Part shown: piece after piece, positions 5,642 to 6,382 of the stretch | How positions within the stretch are numbered: position 1 is the stretch's first letter | How the letters are laid out: every line of letters starts with the position of its first letter | Origin: Hyphomicrobiales bacterium | GTDB lineage: Bacteria > Pseudomonadota > Alphaproteobacteria > Rhizobiales > Aestuariivirgaceae | Direction: 5' to 3' | DNA: 6,382 nt | Assembly (NCBI GenBank): GCA_020029455.1 | Contig: JAIBJH010000158.1 | Coordinates: 1 to 6,382 of the forward strand | The notes under the pieces: model-generated | Seen by the model: only the letters and a program-made list of their open reading frames with translations | Told to the model about the DNA's origin: nothing | Databases searched by the model: none | Position numbers and translations under genes: made by a program

Positions 5642-6382
5642 CCACGCAGCTGGATCTGGATGGTCCGGCCGCCGCGGTTGACCACGAACAGCCAGCGGCG
5701 CTGGCCCTTTTCAAGCACGGTGCGCAGATCGGCGACAGTCGCCATGTCGGTGCCATTGACGTTCAGCAGAATGTCACCCTTCTTGAAGTAGCGCGCTGCC
5801 GGCGCTTTAGCTGCTTCAACGACGACAAGTCCTTTCGCGTTGGCAGCAAGGCTCATTTCCTCTGCAACGGCAGGCGAAAGGTTCGCCACCACCGCGCCAG
5901 ACAATGGCGTATTGCCCTTGATGGGTGTCTGCTCGCGGGGAACCGTCTCAGGGGCCGCAATCAGTTCTATCCTTGTGTCAAGGGATTCCGATCCTCTGCG
6001 GTATTCGATTATGCGCGTTTCACCGATGGGCGCCGTACCGACGCGGAAGCCCAGCTCCCGCGCGCCTTCGACGGCCTTTCCATCAATCGCGGTGATGACG
6101 TCGCCGCGCTGCAATCCTGCGGCTGCAAGTGGGCTGTCAGGATGAAGACCCACAATCAGCGTTCCTTCCGGACGGGCAAAACCTAGACTCTCAGCGATGT
6201 CGGGGGTCACATCCTGCAATTCCGCGCCGAGCCATGGTCGCTGGATCTTGCTGCTGCCACCCTCGGCTGATTGTACAACAACCCTCACCATGTTGGACGG
6301 AATTGAAAATCCAATGCCGATGGAGCCGCCTGAGCGCGAATAAATGGCCGTATTGATGCCAACAAGCTCGCCCGACATATTC
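5638..6382 (-). CDS. Do-family (DegP/DegQ-like) serine protease, C-terminal part, continues beyond the window
   Basis: About 247 codons of the 3' end are visible; the reading frame stays open to the right edge, so the methionine at 6376-6378 is internal. The first residues, NMSGELVGINTAIYS and then SIGIGFSIPSN, are the last strands of the trypsin-like domain just after the catalytic GNSGG, which lies outside. Counting from that methionine, PDZ1 spans about 47-140 (RPWLGAELQDV carboxylate loop, GLQRGDVITAIDGK). PDZ2 spans about 160-246 (FKKGDILLNVNG) and ends the protein at LRG. In known members the enzyme is exported and degrades or refolds damaged envelope proteins; the signal peptide cannot be checked here. 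The gene precedes rarA with an ATGA overlap. DegP, DegQ and DegS-like paralogues cannot be separated from this half, although two PDZ domains argue against DegS. Confidence 0.93.
   Translation of the reverse strand, partial: NMSGELVGINTAIYSRSGGSIGIGFSIPSNMVRVVVQSAEGGSSKIQRPWLGAELQDVTPDIAESLGFARPEGTLIVGLHPDSPLAAAGLQRGDVITAIDGKAVEGARELGFRVGTAPIGETRIIEYRRGSESLDTRIELIAAPETVPREQTPIKGNTPLSGAVVANLSPAVAEEMSLAANAKGLVVVEAAKAPAARYFKKGDILLNVNGTDMATVADLRTVLEKGQRRWLFVVNRGGRTIQIQLRG

Noticed and set aside
5596..6186. 196-codon plus-strand frame opposite rarA and the protease gene
   Set aside because: Antisense to two well-supported genes; no domain seen.

Overview
The window reads as ordinary chromosomal DNA from an alphaproteobacterium. 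The evidence is the clpS-clpA pair with a ClpA N-terminus of the MPTFS type common in that class, a HIT protein at the 3' end of clpA, and a Do-family protease directly upstream of rarA. Base composition is moderately GC-rich and coding density is high. The genus cannot be fixed from this sequence alone. I see no mobile element, CRISPR array, tRNA or rRNA.

Layout from left to right. Positions 1-138 (+) hold the 3' end of a HIT-family gene. Positions 139-245 hold a dispersed-repeat-like run of hairpins between convergent genes. clpA (246-2660, -) follows, with clpS 75 bp upstream of it on the same strand (2736-3062, -). Positions 3063-3332 form a divergent regulatory region. Next come two tandem genes for small DoxX-family four-helix membrane proteins (3333-3746 and 3889-4290, +). 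A hairpin terminator lies at 4312-4331. rarA/mgsA (4334-5641, -) comes next, and it overlaps by ATGA the end of a Do-family (DegP/DegQ-like) protease gene that leaves the window on the right (5638-6382, -).

Two themes are protein quality control and genome maintenance. ClpS delivers N-degron substrates to the ClpA unfoldase, which feeds ClpP (not in this window). The Do-family protease would act in the envelope. RarA acts at stalled replication forks. The HIT protein is a nucleotide hydrolase or transferase of unknown substrate.

The most unusual part is the DoxX pair. The proteins are about two thirds identical, and each gene has its own promoter region. Both upstream regions carry a TGTAAC-type direct repeat with a 12-bp period that overlaps a candidate -35 box. 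Both have a short GC hairpin just before an identical ten-base leader block (acatggaatg) placed exactly 8 bases before the ATG. The second copy also has a perfect 18-bp palindrome built from the same half-site. This looks like a duplicated gene plus control region, probably answering to one unidentified regulator. It is the best candidate here for something undescribed, but the regulatory reading is inference. Everything else is conserved housekeeping sequence.
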